Shown here piece after piece: positions 23,478 through 31,457 of a DNA stretch of 36,311 nucleotides. This DNA comes from an uncultured Anaerolineales bacterium. GTDB taxonomy: Bacteria; Chloroflexota; Anaerolineae; Anaerolineales; UBA4823. A model generated the notes under the pieces. It did no database searches. It was not told the DNA's origin and saw nothing but the letters and a program-made list of their open reading frames with translations. The DNA lies in assembly GCA_903872065.1 (NCBI GenBank), contig CAIQJJ010000830.1, positions 1 through 36,311 on the forward strand, given 5' to 3'. The first letter of the stretch is position 1. Each line of letters opens with the position of its first letter. The position numbers and the translations under genes are program-made.

Positions 23478-24926
23478 TTATTTCGTGCGCTTGAACTTGG
23501 TGACCTCAGGATCGGCCTTGACCTTATCGGCCATCTTTTGGACAGCTTCGATGTACTGATCGGGGTTGATCTTGCCAGTGAGCAGTTCGCCCGTCTTGGC
23601 GTCCGCTTCCTTGCCCAGGTCGCTGTACCAACCGCCGTAGTTCATCCAGGGGAAGGTCTTGCCAGCGCAGACTTCGGCCAGCTTGACGGCGGATTCCATG
23701 CCGGCGCTGACCTTGACGCCCTCGGTGCCGCCGTAGACCGGCATCATCGAGCTGACGTTGACCGCGAAGTACTTGGCGCTGTCCTTGGACATCAAGCAGC
23801 GCAGGTATTCCATGCCCGCGATGGGGTTCTTGGCTTTGGACGGAACGATGAAAGGTTCGCCGCCCGCTGCCAGGCAGGCATCGCCCTCGCCGGGGACCTG
23901 GTTGATCACCATGTCGAAGCCCTCGGGGGTCGAGCTCTTCATTTCGTTTTCCAGCCAGGTGCCGCACGGAATGAAGACGGCTTTGCCCTTCAGCCATTCC
24001 GCCTGCGACTCGGTGTGGTTGAGGCCCTCGGTGCCTTCCATGATGTACTTGTTTTCGTACAGTTGGTACATCTCTTTAACGGAACTGACCACTGCATCGC
24101 TGTACCAGGCTTTGTCTTCCAGGTTGTCAATGTCAATCATTGCCTTCATGCCGCCCTTCTTGAAGATCATGTGATGCAGGCAGCCGAAGAGCATGTAGCC
24201 GGGGTATTTACCCTGGTAAGTCCAGGGGGCGATGCCGGCGGTTTTGATTGTCTCGCACAAAGCCAACATTTCGGGCCAGGTCTTCGGATAAGTCCAGCCC
24301 TTGTCCTTGAACAGGGTGCTGCTGTACCAGATGCCGGCCACAGTGTAACCCACGTTGACGGCGTACAGTTTGCCATCAATCAAGTTGCCATCCTGCGAAC
24401 CAGGGAAGAGCGACTGTTCGAAGGTTTTGCCGGGATTGTCGAGCGACATGGCGGCCATCAGGGGGGCCAGGTCGAGCAACTGACCTTCAGAAACCAGCGC
24501 GCCGTAGTCCAACGCGCCCGCGCCGCTGTTGTCAATCACATCGGGCGGGTTGCCGCCGACGAACCGTGGGCGGAGTTTTTCACCAACGCCCTGGATCGGT
24601 TCAACCGTGAGTTTGCTGCCCGGGTGAACCTTGGCAAACAGATCGGCGCCATATTGAATGTAGGCGTGACCATAACCACCGGAGAAGAAAACGCCCTCGG
24701 CAGTGACGGGTTCGGGCATCTTCAGTGGGTTGACGGCGTCCGCGGCGACTTCGAAGGGCAGGTCAAGCTTGGGGGCTGCCGTCGGCTCTTCCTTCTTCGG
24801 TTCCTCAGCCTTGGGGGCGGTGGTAGCGGTGGGGGCCGCTGCCGGCTGTCCGCAGGCTGCCAAAACGGTCGCGCCGCCAACCATGGCGGTGGTCTTCAAA
24901 AAGTCACGTCGGGTTAACTTCTTCAT
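23478..24926 (-). CDS. Extracellular sugar-binding lipoprotein of a CUT1 ABC importer
   Basis: A 482-residue solute-binding protein. The N terminus combines a twin-arginine motif (TRRDFLK, residues 5-11), a hydrophobic stretch and a lipobox LAAC with Cys25. It should therefore be exported folded by Tat and anchored by lipid on the outer face of the membrane. A Pro/Ala/Thr/Glu-rich linker to about residue 60 follows, then the bilobal family-1 binding domain (GGYGHAYIQYGADLFAKVHP; WLKGKAVFIPCGTWLENEMK). The start at 24926 has AGGAGG 8 bases upstream; a longer start at 24962 lacks support. It supplies substrate to the two permeases downstream. The ligand is unknown. The 192 bases upstream contain no promoter I can defend. 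Confidence 0.92.
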   Translation of the reverse strand: MKKLTRRDFLKTTAMVGGATVLAACGQPAAAPTATTAPKAEEPKKEEPTAAPKLDLPFEVAADAVNPLKMPEPVTAEGVFFSGGYGHAYIQYGADLFAKVHPGSKLTVEPIQGVGEKLRPRFVGGNPPDVIDNSGAGALDYGALVSEGQLLDLAPLMAAMSLDNPGKTFEQSLFPGSQDGNLIDGKLYAVNVGYTVAGIWYSSTLFKDKGWTYPKTWPEMLALCETIKTAGIAPWTYQGKYPGYMLFGCLHHMIFKKGGMKAMIDIDNLEDKAWYSDAVVSSVKEMYQLYENKYIMEGTEGLNHTESQAEWLKGKAVFIPCGTWLENEMKSSTPEGFDMVINQVPGEGDACLAAGGEPFIVPSKAKNPIAGMEYLRCLMSKDSAKYFAVNVSSMMPVYGGTEGVKVSAGMESAVKLAEVCAGKTFPWMNYGGWYSDLGKEADAKTGELLTGKINPDQYIEAVQKMADKVKADPEVTKFKRTK

Positions 24927-25118
24927 AAAATCTGCCTCCTGAAAATAGATGATTTGGGTCAAACTGAAAAAAGGTTGGATAACGGTTTTCTCTCTGTGGG
25001 CCGGGGTGGCCTCACGAGAACACGGGTGGATCGGAGCAACGTGGATGAGAATATTGGCTGGCAGACACCTCCTTCTCCCTGGCGGGGGATGAATGATTTC
25101 CTTCCGGGCCAGGAACCC

Positions 25119-25967
25119 CTAGCCCACGCGTTGCAGACGGCTGGCTACGTCTTGGGCAAAACGCTGGATGTGTTCTTGCACGAAGGCAGCCACATCTTGT
25201 TGGGGATTTTCGATGAGCGGGGTCAGGTCCATCGCATAAGATAAGCCGAAGGCGTTATCTACCCCATGGGATTCAAAATAGGTGGCGTTGGCGCGCCGGC
25301 GGCCCATGGAGGCCAGGTCGTAGCGTTTTCCACCGGCGATCTGCGAGTCGAATACGCCGAGCAGGGCGGATTGCAGGTTTTCGTGCTGGCTGAGATTCAT
25401 GCCCACTTTATCGTTGTCTACCATCCAATCCAGGTCGCGCCATACCTCGCAGCCGTAAACTTTCTGCGGGCGTTCCTCCGCCGGCAGGCTGCGCAGGGCG
25501 GCGATCACTTTCAGCGCCACGCCGACGTGGGTATCGTGCTTGTCGGCCAGGTTGTGCGTGTAGACGAACTGGGGGTGCGCGGCGCGCAGCAGAGCGGCCA
25601 GGTCTTCTACTGGCTGTGGGTTGCGTCCATCCTTGACACTCTTGCTCGGATAGTCGAGCAGCGCCAGGGCGGCAAACTCGCCGACGATAGCGGCTTTCTT
25701 TTGCTCCTTAAAGCGCACCTGGCGCATGGCCTCGTCGGTGTAGTTTTGGTAGATGTCGGCGCGCGGCGAGCCGCGTCCGTCTGTGACTACTACCCCGCTA
25801 AACCAGCGATCCATTTGCTGGAAGCATTCGATAATCGGCGCCGCGGCCATAATTTCGATGTCGTCCTGGTGAGCGGCGATGGCGATATGTGTGGTGCGCG
25901 CCAGGGCCTGCTCGACCGGCAGACCATCGGGGATAAAAATTTCAGCCGTGGGAAGATGAAAATTCAT
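25119..25967 (-). CDS. PIG-L family deacetylase, second copy (variant metal motifs)
   Basis: A 282-residue metal-dependent deacetylase-like protein. The first motif reads AHQDD (32-36) instead of AHPDD, and the second reads HNLADKHDTHV (138-148) rather than HPDH. This is a pattern found in a distinct branch of the PIG-L/LmbE family. The glycine/aromatic region DGRGSPRADIYQNYT (63-77) is also of this branch. The start at 25967 is supported by AAAAGGA upstream. It lies between the ROK kinase and the sugar-binding protein genes. In this locus it may remove the N-acetyl group of an imported amino sugar or its conjugate, taking the place of NagA; this is inference. Confidence 0.85.
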   Translation of the reverse strand: MNFHLPTAEIFIPDGLPVEQALARTTHIAIAAHQDDIEIMAAAPIIECFQQMDRWFSGVVVTDGRGSPRADIYQNYTDEAMRQVRFKEQKKAAIVGEFAALALLDYPSKSVKDGRNPQPVEDLAALLRAAHPQFVYTHNLADKHDTHVGVALKVIAALRSLPAEERPQKVYGCEVWRDLDWMVDNDKVGMNLSQHENLQSALLGVFDSQIAGGKRYDLASMGRRRANATYFESHGVDNAFGLSYAMDLTPLIENPQQDVAAFVQEHIQRFAQDVASRLQRVG

Positions 25968-26035
25968 AGTTTTTCCTTTTGAACACACAAGGCTCTTGTA
26001 TTGTAAACCGATCTAAGTTGCTTGGATAGTGGCGA

Positions 26036-27445
26036 TTAGATTAATTCTGGCAGGCTGGCGGCGGCGATGGATTGGCCCACACGGCGGCTCTTTTCATCGG
26101 GCAACTGCACGCGAATGCGGGCGGCCAGGTCAGGAAATTCGGCTTGCAGCACCTGGTTGGCGTAATCCAGGATCAGGCTTCCGCCGCTGCCTGAGGTGCA
26201 GCGTCCCAGGATCAGCGCGTGCTTGACTTCATAGAAGTCGGCGTAATGCGCCAGGGCGTAGCCCAGGTAAATGCCCATGCTCTGCCAGATTTTCTGCGCG
26301 CCCTCGTGACCGGCTTCCAGTTTCCCCTGGACGAATTTAAGTTTTTCGGCGTCGGTCACGCCGGCGGGCAGTTCGATGCCAGCCTTGCCGGCCAGGCGGA
26401 AGACGCACTGCTGCGAGAAATAGAGCGCCCCGCAGCCGATGTCGCCCGACCATTCATCTGCCGGCGCCTGCGGGTTGTAATCCACCGGCGCGAAGGCCAG
26501 CTCGCTCAACCAGTTCATCACATGGCCGTGCATGTCCACATAACCGGCGGCTTCGCTGGAACCCAGCGCAATCCCCAGGATGCCATTGTCTTCCAACGAC
26601 ATCGAACCCGCCAGGGCGGTCACATCGCCGTCGTTGATCACTTCCAGCGGGACTTTGAGTTCGTCGCGGATGCGCAAGAAGAGGTTTTTGATCTCGCCAA
26701 AGCGTTCCGCTGGAATGCCGCGGAACAGCGAGGCCACCATGGGTCGGTTGTCAATGTAGATGCCGGCCGAACTGCCGCCAATGGCGTCCACGCGCGGCAT
26801 TTTGGCCGCCGCTGATTGCAGCGCTGCCATGATTTCGCGGTAGTGGTACTCAGGGTCGCTGTGTTTGCGCGGCTCCCAGACCACCTCTTCACTGTACACG
26901 GCCTGGCCGTCAATCACCGCGCTCACCTTGCGGTCGGACGCGCCCAGGTCGAAGCCGATGCGGCAGCCGTTCAGGTGCCGTCCCAGGTTTTTGGCGATCT
27001 CGCGCGCTGGCGGTACTGCAGACGGGTTGCAGCAAACGACGGTGAAATCCTGTTCGTAGACCTGCTGACCCATAAAGTGATAGTCGAAGGCGCGCTGGCC
27101 GCCGGGGGCGTAACACTGGCGGATGGCTGCGCCGATCGGTCGTTCGCCTTGGCGGTCGGGCAGTTCGCCGATGTACACTTTCCAGCCGCCGCGCTGCCAG
27201 AGCAAGAACTTGACCAGCCGTTCGACGTAGTCGAAGTTGGCGGCCGCGGCGGGATGCTGCGCCGGCAGGACGACTGTTTCAAAGCGGGAGACTTCGCCGT
27301 TATTCCGCTCCAGGCCGATCACCAGCGGGACGCCCTCCGCCTGGGCGGCGCTGCGAAAGGCGCGGTTGATCAACGAAGCGGGGATGAAATCGCTGTCCAG
27401 CGGGGGGATATATTTGGGTTGGATGAGGTTGAAGAATTGCTTCAT
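26036..27445 (-). CDS. ROK-family sugar kinase-like protein with extra N-terminal domain
   Basis: A 469-residue protein, about 150 residues longer than common ROK kinases. The ROK/ASKHA part starts with IGFDLGASDRKVSAVIDG (163-180). It continues through GGSSAGIYIDNRPM, the catalytic-loop NDGD (271-274) and the phosphate-2 motif GIALGSSEAAGYVD (291-304). The zinc motif CxCGxxGC of typical ROK proteins is absent; instead there is GDIGCGALYFSQQC. The first about 160 residues have no feature I can name (LVIGLERNNGEVSRFETVVL and WQRGGWKVYIGELPDRQG look like beta-strands). No helix-turn-helix is seen, so it is an enzyme candidate rather than a repressor. It starts 21 bases after the repressor stop, without a clear ribosome site, suggesting coupling. 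Confidence 0.82.
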   Translation of the reverse strand: MKQFFNLIQPKYIPPLDSDFIPASLINRAFRSAAQAEGVPLVIGLERNNGEVSRFETVVLPAQHPAAAANFDYVERLVKFLLWQRGGWKVYIGELPDRQGERPIGAAIRQCYAPGGQRAFDYHFMGQQVYEQDFTVVCCNPSAVPPAREIAKNLGRHLNGCRIGFDLGASDRKVSAVIDGQAVYSEEVVWEPRKHSDPEYHYREIMAALQSAAAKMPRVDAIGGSSAGIYIDNRPMVASLFRGIPAERFGEIKNLFLRIRDELKVPLEVINDGDVTALAGSMSLEDNGILGIALGSSEAAGYVDMHGHVMNWLSELAFAPVDYNPQAPADEWSGDIGCGALYFSQQCVFRLAGKAGIELPAGVTDAEKLKFVQGKLEAGHEGAQKIWQSMGIYLGYALAHYADFYEVKHALILGRCTSGSGGSLILDYANQVLQAEFPDLAARIRVQLPDEKSRRVGQSIAAASLPELI

Positions 27446-27466
27446 GCGGCAGATTCCGTTTCAAGA

Positions 27467-28681
27467 TCATTGTTTTTGAAATAGCAAAGAATAGTTACTG
27501 GCCATGAGCGCCGAAACGCCCAGGATGACATCATTATCTTTCAGATCGCCGATTTGCACGCTGGTCTCCTGCGCCAGGCGGCCCAGGGTAGCTTGCGACA
27601 TCGTTTCTTGAATGGCGGCCAGCCAGGGTTGGCCGAAGCAGGCCATATCGCCGATCAGGATGATTTTGTGGATATTGAGGGTGCTGATTAAATTTGCCAG
27701 GGCGATTCCCAGGTAGCGCCCGGCTTCCAGCACGATCTCCTGCGCCAATGCATCGCCTTCAGCAAAAGCCTGCTCAATCAGTTCCAGCGTGATCGAACCG
27801 GCGTGCTTTGCCAGGGCAGTTGGCTGTGGGTATGGGGGGATGCGCATCACAGCAAGTTCGGCGCGCTGCACCAGAGCGTTGGCGCTGGCCAGGGTCTCCA
27901 GGCAGCCCACGTTGCCGCAGCGGCAGGATAAGGTCTGGTCGGTGGTTACAACGATATGACCAATCTCCCCTGCCGATCCGCCATCGCCTTGAAAGATCTG
28001 CCCATTGATGATGATGCCGGCTCCGATGCCATGTCCGACGCGCACCACCACCATGTTGCGCGCCTCCGAGAGATCGGCGGCATAGATGTATTCGCCCATG
28101 GCGGCGGCCTGGCAGTCGTTGAGCAGGCAGACCGGCAGGTGATAGCGTTCTTCGAGCAGCTTGCCCAGCGGCAGGTTGACCCAATCCAGGTTGACGGCGT
28201 TGATCACGACGCCGTCTTTGCTGTTGATCAGGCCCGGAGCGCCGATGCCAATCCCTACCAGGGGTTGGTGAGTCGGCAGGCCTGGCCCGATCAGGTGGTC
28301 AATGATTTCGCAAGTCGTTTGCAGGGCGGCTTCACGGTTGCATTCTTTGATCGGGCGGCTGACGAAAGCGCAGATTTGCCCGCGCAAATTGACGATGGCC
28401 CCGCTGAATTTGTTGCGCGCCAGGTCCAGCCCGATCAGGTAGCGCGAGTCCGCGGCAATGTCTAATAAGATAGGAGATTTTCCACCCAGCGAAGAGCCTG
28501 TCCCCACTTCTTTCACCAGCCTCTCGTCAAGCAAGTCTGAGACGATGTCCGAAACCGTGGTGCGCGTCAGGCGGGTGACGCGGGCGATCTCGGCGCGGCT
28601 GATATCAGAGCGCTCGAAGATCGTCTTCAACACCAGGTTGCGGTTTTGCTCTTTGATTTGATGGCGAGTGGCTTTTTCCAT
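27467..28681 (-). CDS. ROK-family transcriptional repressor (NagC/XylR-like)
   Basis: A 404-residue regulator with an N-terminal winged helix (residues about 8-60; SRAEIARVTRLTRTTVSDIV is the recognition part) and a ROK sugar-binding domain. The zinc site is complete: His242 in GEIGHIVV and Cys253, Cys255 and Cys260 in CRCGNVGC. The kinase-like residues N188-D189 remain, so sugar binding is expected. Members repress sugar catabolism until their sugar or sugar phosphate binds. A promoter and an 11-bp-arm palindrome lie directly in front of the gene, which indicates autoregulation. It starts the group of ROK kinase, PIG-L deacetylase and ABC importer and is probably their local regulator. Confidence 0.92.
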   Translation of the reverse strand: MEKATRHQIKEQNRNLVLKTIFERSDISRAEIARVTRLTRTTVSDIVSDLLDERLVKEVGTGSSLGGKSPILLDIAADSRYLIGLDLARNKFSGAIVNLRGQICAFVSRPIKECNREAALQTTCEIIDHLIGPGLPTHQPLVGIGIGAPGLINSKDGVVINAVNLDWVNLPLGKLLEERYHLPVCLLNDCQAAAMGEYIYAADLSEARNMVVVRVGHGIGAGIIINGQIFQGDGGSAGEIGHIVVTTDQTLSCRCGNVGCLETLASANALVQRAELAVMRIPPYPQPTALAKHAGSITLELIEQAFAEGDALAQEIVLEAGRYLGIALANLISTLNIHKIILIGDMACFGQPWLAAIQETMSQATLGRLAQETSVQIGDLKDNDVILGVSALMASNYSLLFQKQ

Positions 28682-28712
28682 AGAAGTGGGGAAACAGGAT
28701 ATAACACCGTTG

Positions 28713-28771
28713 GCTTTGTAAGTTCATTGTACTTACAAGGCAGAGTATAACAAATTTTTCAAAAAAGTCAA
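28713..28771 (-). promoter_or_regulatory. Promoter and operator of the ROK repressor gene
   Basis: On the minus strand, TTGACT (28766-28771), a 16-bp spacer and TATACT (28744-28749) make a good promoter. Directly downstream, over the expected start, lies an inverted repeat with 11-bp arms (28713-28723 and 28731-28741, one mismatch, 7-bp spacer; core TTGTAAGT-N7-ACTTACAA). Size and layout match operators of ROK repressors. I found no second good copy of the core in the other intergenic regions of the locus. Confidence 0.75.
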
Positions 28772-28781
28772 TATATTCTTC

Positions 28782-31370
28782 TTACGGGTGCGGATGGTAG
28801 TATCCCTGGGCGTGCATGCGCTCGTGCAGAGTGCGCCGCGCGGCTTCCAATTCCAGGCGCATGCGTTTGTAGACGCGATCCTCGGCGCGCGTGCCGACTG
28901 TATCCAGGTAAACCAGAGCGCCCTCAATCTGCTCCAGGATCGTGACTCCGTCCGCCGCCGCCAGCAGCGGCGACCCGGCGACCAACGCCATCACCGGCGA
29001 GGAGTGGGCGGCGATGATTTCACGGCGATCGGAATAGCCGCCGCGCACCAGCAGCGCCAGCCAGGAGCTTTTGTCCACCTTAACCGACCAGTGGCCGGCC
29101 GCTTCCCAATGATCTCCCGCAGTGTTTGACACCGCGGCAGTCTGGCGGATCTCGCCGTTGACGATCAGGTCGACGCGTGAGACCGGCGTAGTGACGCTGG
29201 CAACCTGCCAGTGGACATCCAGCGTTCCGCCGCTGGCGGGCAGTTCCAGACGGCTGCCCATCGGTTTGCCCTCGACGGTGAACTCTAGCAAGGGGCCATA
29301 GCTGACGAAGGTCTCGGCGCGGCGCACAGCTTCCATCCAGGCCTCGTAAGTGAAGGGTGTATCGTGCGCCAGGCGGGCGTAAGTGCGCACTGTGCCCACT
29401 GCCGTGCTGGACGCCATTTTGTCCGTGCCGCCCACCGCCGCCAGCCGGTAGCCGCAGTTCAAATAGCGGTACCAGTCCGACAGCGAATAGGGGTCAATCC
29501 CGGCGTATAGATTTTCCCAGGAGGTCATTTCGATGGCGTCAATTTCGCCTTGCACCACACCGGCGGCATGTTCGGCGCGCGGGTTGGGGAAATGCGGCAG
29601 CACCACCAGCCCGCCTTGCTGTTTGCACTGCCTGGCCCATTCGAGCAGCAGCCCATCCACCGCGTCGCCCAACGCGGCTTCATCCGGGCCGCCCCTGGTC
29701 ATGGGAGCGATGATCGGCCCCCGGTAGCCCAGGAGCGAAATATGCCCCATCACGTGCTGGCGATTCTCCGTCCCCACACGCACCAGGTATTCGCCGTCCC
29801 CGCCAGTCTCGCGCGATCCCCACGTGTTGCGCCCGTCAAAATCGCCGACATTGGTCATCAGTTCGCCCCACTGGCTGGCCAGCAGGTTAATCACGTTCAC
29901 CCCTTCCGCCGCCCCCTCCAGCAGCGCCGAGATCGGCGACAGGAAATGCACATGCGTATCCGCCGTCACCCAACCCTTCTCGCGCCAGGGCAGCCGCTTC
30001 TCGATCTCGATCACCACCTCTTGCGTCTCAGGCGTGATCTGCAGGACTTGATGCACCGGCCGGATCTCGAAGCCCTTGGAGACCTCCAGGTACACTTTCC
30101 CCACCGGCAGCTTGACCACCGTCTCGCCGTTGATGTAAGTGCAGGGGTGCATCGGGCCTGGGCGCTCCCAATCTACATGGGCGAAGTCCACACTATAATC
30201 CTCAAACCAGGCCGGGTTGAGGATGCGGTGGCGATCCACCGGCGCCAAATACTCGCCGGCCTCGCCGTGCAAATGCAGCTTGACCGGCGTCGCTTTGCGG
30301 CTCTCTTTTTCCACCACGCGCAGCTTCACCACCTGCGTCGCCGTCTCGATGGGTGTGAGCTCTTCGGAAAGTGGGGAGTGGGAAGTGGGAAGTGGGGTGG
30401 GGTGGGTGAGGGCGAGCCGCCCATCCCACAGATGAAAGCGCGCTTGCGGGTGAGCAGTATATTCAATGATCACCTCATTGGCTGCCTGGCGCGGCATCTG
30501 ATTGTTGTAGCCGCTCTCCCAGGCTTCATTATTATACAACGGGCGCGGCGTAGCCGAGATGACCTGCCCCAGGTCGAGTTGGATTTGCGCCAACAGCCCG
30601 TTCTTGTCCAGGTCGGGTTGGAACGCCATACCTTCCGGCAGGCGCAGGCAGGCCTTGCGGCGCGTCTCCCAGCGCAGCGGCAGCGCCTCCACATTGCCCG
30701 CCGCCAGGCCAGAGACAATCAGCAGCCCACAAACCGGCTCGAAGCGGATGGCGACGATCGCTTTTTCCGCCGCCGCGTTTTCCCAATGCGGATTTTCCCA
30801 CGCCCAGAGCCAGTGCATCAAAGGCGACCAGTCGGCGGTGGCGGCGCGCGTCTGCGTAAAGCCCCAACCGGGGTTAAGCTGCTCGTGAGCGGCGCGCATT
30901 GGGTGCGGTTTGTGCTGCGCCACCGCCTCGAAGCAGTTCTCGCCCCAGCCGCGCTGGAAGGCGCCCAACTGATGGCGGCGGCGGATGGGCAGGCGCGCCT
31001 CGCTGCCGTCGGCGTAGCAGATTACATAATCGGCAGCGTGTTCACCCAACCGCCCATGCCCGCTCGAAGCGGGGATGAAGCCGTCCTGGTTGAACTCCAG
31101 CGGGCGTATATCCGAGGTGTGCAGAAAAACCAACCAGCGGGCATGCGTCGGGCTGACCTCGACCCGCACGGGCTGATCGTACAGAACAACCGGCGTCTCG
31201 ACCTGGAAGGGGATGCCCCAGGCGGCGCACTGCCCCTGCGGGGCGTGCGGGCGCGCCTCCAACAGCGTTTTTGAGGCGGGGGTTTGCTCCAGGCTGGATA
31301 AAGGTAGATTCCCTTGAAAAGGGAGAGGGGAGAAGAAAGGTGAGACCGGGCCATCAGAAATCGCAGGCAT
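28782..31370 (-). CDS. CehA/McbA-type PHP-domain metallohydrolase
   Basis: An 862-residue protein. The C-terminal half holds a PHP-like domain: GWVTADTHVHF with metal ligands Asp471, His473 and His475, the glycine/aliphatic run EGVNVINLLASQWG, then VVLPHFPNP with His593. The family contains carbaryl hydrolase CehA and many carbohydrate-locus proteins of unknown substrate. The first about 450 residues are beta-rich and not recognised. GGAGG precedes the ATG by 5 bases. Two parts appear to derive from low-complexity DNA: residues about 8-30 (PVSPFFSPLPFQGNLPLSSL) and about 320-345 (LTHPTPLPTSHSPLSEE). No signal peptide. It lies between the UroD-family gene (87 bases upstream) and the ROK repressor. 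Hydrolysis of an ester, amide or phosphoester of the imported glycoconjugate is possible. Confidence 0.8.
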   Translation of the reverse strand: MPAISDGPVSPFFSPLPFQGNLPLSSLEQTPASKTLLEARPHAPQGQCAAWGIPFQVETPVVLYDQPVRVEVSPTHARWLVFLHTSDIRPLEFNQDGFIPASSGHGRLGEHAADYVICYADGSEARLPIRRRHQLGAFQRGWGENCFEAVAQHKPHPMRAAHEQLNPGWGFTQTRAATADWSPLMHWLWAWENPHWENAAAEKAIVAIRFEPVCGLLIVSGLAAGNVEALPLRWETRRKACLRLPEGMAFQPDLDKNGLLAQIQLDLGQVISATPRPLYNNEAWESGYNNQMPRQAANEVIIEYTAHPQARFHLWDGRLALTHPTPLPTSHSPLSEELTPIETATQVVKLRVVEKESRKATPVKLHLHGEAGEYLAPVDRHRILNPAWFEDYSVDFAHVDWERPGPMHPCTYINGETVVKLPVGKVYLEVSKGFEIRPVHQVLQITPETQEVVIEIEKRLPWREKGWVTADTHVHFLSPISALLEGAAEGVNVINLLASQWGELMTNVGDFDGRNTWGSRETGGDGEYLVRVGTENRQHVMGHISLLGYRGPIIAPMTRGGPDEAALGDAVDGLLLEWARQCKQQGGLVVLPHFPNPRAEHAAGVVQGEIDAIEMTSWENLYAGIDPYSLSDWYRYLNCGYRLAAVGGTDKMASSTAVGTVRTYARLAHDTPFTYEAWMEAVRRAETFVSYGPLLEFTVEGKPMGSRLELPASGGTLDVHWQVASVTTPVSRVDLIVNGEIRQTAAVSNTAGDHWEAAGHWSVKVDKSSWLALLVRGGYSDRREIIAAHSSPVMALVAGSPLLAAADGVTILEQIEGALVYLDTVGTRAEDRVYKRMRLELEAARRTLHERMHAQGYYHPHP
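30373..30406 (+). other. G-run cluster with quadruplex potential inside the CehA-like gene
   Basis: Six runs of three or four G occur at 30373-30376, 30380-30382, 30387-30389, 30394-30397, 30399-30402 and 30404-30406. The units resemble a 7-base repeat GGAAGTG/GGGAGTG. The run is on the template strand of the CehA-like gene and encodes a Pro/Thr/Ser-rich insert. Quadruplex formation is predicted from the runs only. Confidence 0.6.
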
Positions 31371-31457
31371 GATTACCTCCAGGGATCAGGTCGAAAAATG
31401 GTTGCAGGCCGGCTGGCCGGCCCAACGCGCCATGATGTCCTCGCGGCGCATTTCTCT

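Noticed and set aside
23538-24917. Long plus-strand open frame opposite the sugar-binding protein gene
   Set aside because: Antisense shadow of a Tat lipoprotein gene; no ribosome site or domain.
24927-25118. Search for a ROK operator or promoter in the 192 bases before the sugar-binding protein gene
   Set aside because: No TTGTAAGT core, no matching -35/-10 pair and no convincing inverted repeat were found. A TTGACC near 24958 lacks a -10 at proper distance.
29550-31274. Long plus-strand open frame (574 codons) opposite the CehA-like gene
   Set aside because: It is the antisense of a gene with clear metal motifs and ribosome site; its own translation is His/Arg/Pro-rich without any recognisable motif.
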